The translations under genes were made by a program, and so were the position numbers. A stretch of 5,353 bases of DNA. Origin: Chloroflexota bacterium (GTDB lineage: Bacteria; Chloroflexota; Dehalococcoidia; Lucifugimonadales; Australimonadaceae). The notes under the pieces were generated by a model. The model was not told where the DNA came from. It saw nothing but the letters and a program-made list of their open reading frames with translations, and ran no database searches. The DNA lies in assembly GCA_022574265.1 (NCBI GenBank), contig JACZSI010000124.1, forward strand, positions 1-5,353. Reading direction: 5' to 3'. This document shows, one piece after another, positions 4,652-5,353 of this stretch (position 1 is its first letter; every line of letters begins with the position of its first letter).

Positions 4652-4885
4652 GATAGCAGCCGAGCGTGGGCCGCGGCAAAGGTGCGCGCGCTGGCCCAGC
4701 CGACCGGGCTCCGTAGGGGCGCACGGCGTGCGCCCTGCACCCGCGCCGGCCGAAGCACTCTGAGCACCCATCGTTCCGCACGTGACAGGGTCGGTGCCTG
4801 ACAGCCCTTTCGACCATCCCCCTGGCCCCCTTCCTGCCAGGAGGGAAGTGCAAAACTCGGGTTGGGGGCTGGGCCTCTCCGCCGC
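4652..4885. other. Intergenic region between the glutaredoxin-like and ATPase genes
   Basis: This 234-bp gap lies between two minus-strand genes. It contains the palindrome at 4716-4736 and purine/pyrimidine-skewed stretches near 4815-4850, with a weak five-pair stem cttcc/ggaag. I see no convincing promoter boxes, ribosome binding site or small gene. It should hold the promoter of the glutaredoxin-like gene if that gene is not read through from the ATPase gene. Confidence 0.5.
4716..4736. repeat. Short perfect palindrome, possibly REP-like
   Basis: GGGCGCAC (4717-4724) pairs with GTGCGCCC (4728-4735) over a three-base loop, and a G-T pair extends it by one. The form taggggcgcac...gtgcgccc resembles dispersed extragenic palindromes found in Chloroflexota and other environmental genomes. 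It could also act as the terminator of the upstream ATPase gene, though no T-run follows. Confidence 0.5.
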
Positions 4886-5353
4886 CTACGTTCCGAATAG
4901 GCGATCTATCTCGCTCTTCGTGATGAGACCTTCCGACAACCCATGGAGGATAACGTAGGGCTCCATGGGTGGTTCTGTGAACTTGAACCTAAAGCGTCGG
5001 GGTACTCCTATCTTCGTAAGGATGTTCTCTCGCTTCGTTGAACTGAACTCATCAAGATGTCTAGAGAAGTGAGCGGTCGTGTACTGTTTGCGCTTTATGA
5101 CGCTGAGGGGATTGCGGACACCAGTCGCTGTGAAAAGCCCGAACTCATCTATCGGCGCGCAGGCGCACGCCAGCAACACGTGCTCATAGATGTTGTCGGG
5201 ATAGGGTGAATACACCGCTTTCACGTATTTAGCCTGGACACTCTGTTGCGCTCCGGCGACCGCATCCCCCAAGGCGAACTGCAAATCCTCCCGCTCAACA
5301 TGGGTACGCATCCCCTTCAAGGCTCTCCTGCACGAGAGAGACCCCAGCGAGAG
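4886..5353 (-). CDS. C-terminal part of a probable AAA+/Cdc6-like ATPase, truncated by the window edge
   Basis: The frame is open from the TAG stop at 4886-4888 to the last base, so 155 residues are visible and the gene starts outside the window. A TTG at 5320 allows a shorter reading, but the codons before it continue sensibly as LGSLSCRRALKGM. The passage LSCRRALKGMRTHVERED (helix, turn, V-x-R-E-D) followed by LQFALGDAV resembles the lid-domain end of AAA+ ATPases. It is followed by a helix-rich block (AKYVKAVYSPYPDNIYEHVLLACA) and a basic winged-helix-like region (VPRRFRFKFTEPPMEPYVILHG). From memory this order occurs in the C-terminus of bacterial Cdc6/Orc1-like ATP-binding proteins of unknown role. 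The Walker motifs would be outside, so the ATPase assignment is inferred. The codons are much less GC-biased than those of metF (61/120 at 4921-5040), which suggests acquisition by transfer. Confidence 0.65.
   Translation of the reverse strand, partial: LSLGSLSCRRALKGMRTHVEREDLQFALGDAVAGAQQSVQAKYVKAVYSPYPDNIYEHVLLACACAPIDEFGLFTATGVRNPLSVIKRKQYTTAHFSRHLDEFSSTKRENILTKIGVPRRFRFKFTEPPMEPYVILHGLSEGLITKSEIDRLFGT

Noticed and set aside
4643..4771. Longer start for the glutaredoxin-like gene at 4771.
   Set aside because: The 40 extra residues are Ala/Gly/Arg-rich, span a palindrome, and do not match a redoxin or a signal peptide.
4800..4885. A terminator directly after the ATPase gene.
   Set aside because: Only a weak five-pair stem (cttcc/ggaag) and complementary G- and C-runs are visible, with no T-tract, so it is not convincing.

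Overview
The window is high-GC bacterial DNA holding seven protein genes and one tRNA gene. Most of it has the strong third-position G/C bias of a GC-rich chromosome: a hand count of positions 841-900 inside metF gives 43/60 G+C. The right-hand third is visibly less GC-rich: 68/120 at 3661-3780 and 61/120 at 4921-5040. The REP-like palindromes at 175-284 and 4716-4736, the style of the MTHFR homologue and the encoded CCA tail of the tRNA make me think of a Chloroflexota (Dehalococcoidia-like) or similar environmental bacterium. That placement is inference; the window has no taxonomic marker gene beyond the tRNA.

Layout. Positions 1-188 (+) hold the 3' end of an endonuclease III-type DNA glycosylase with its four-cysteine [4Fe-4S] motif; its stop codon lies inside a REP-like inverted repeat (175-284). 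Next is a complete methylenetetrahydrofolate reductase-family gene (322-1188, +). It ends at a strong hairpin (1203-1228) that it shares with a convergent minus-strand pair. That pair is a class II aldolase/adducin-family enzyme (2545-3282, promoter-proximal) followed after 113 bp by a two-domain cupin protein (1277-2431). The pair looks like a small metabolic operon, with a metal-dependent aldol cleavage or decarboxylation enzyme and a bicupin that could be an oxygenase, isomerase or decarboxylase. The substrate cannot be read from the sequence.

A 251-bp divergent intergenic region (3283-3533) carries a fair sigma70-like promoter whose -10 box lies inside a perfect 10-bp palindrome. It precedes a small six-helix membrane protein gene (3534-4163, +). 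A 13-bp-stem hairpin (4252-4281) ends that gene and the convergent tRNA-Asp(GUC) gene (4297-4375, -).

Upstream of the tRNA on the minus strand come a short glutaredoxin-like gene with a CxxS active site (4418-4651) and a GC-poorer gene (4886 to the window edge). The latter encodes the C-terminal part of what looks like an AAA+/Cdc6-like ATPase. Its reading frame is open to the last base, so it is a partial gene that continues outside the window.

Nothing here proves a new system. The most interesting items are the aldolase-bicupin pair, the Asp-for-Glu change at the MTHFR proton-donor position, the nth-like gene terminated inside a REP element, and the GC-poorer ATPase gene entering from the right edge.
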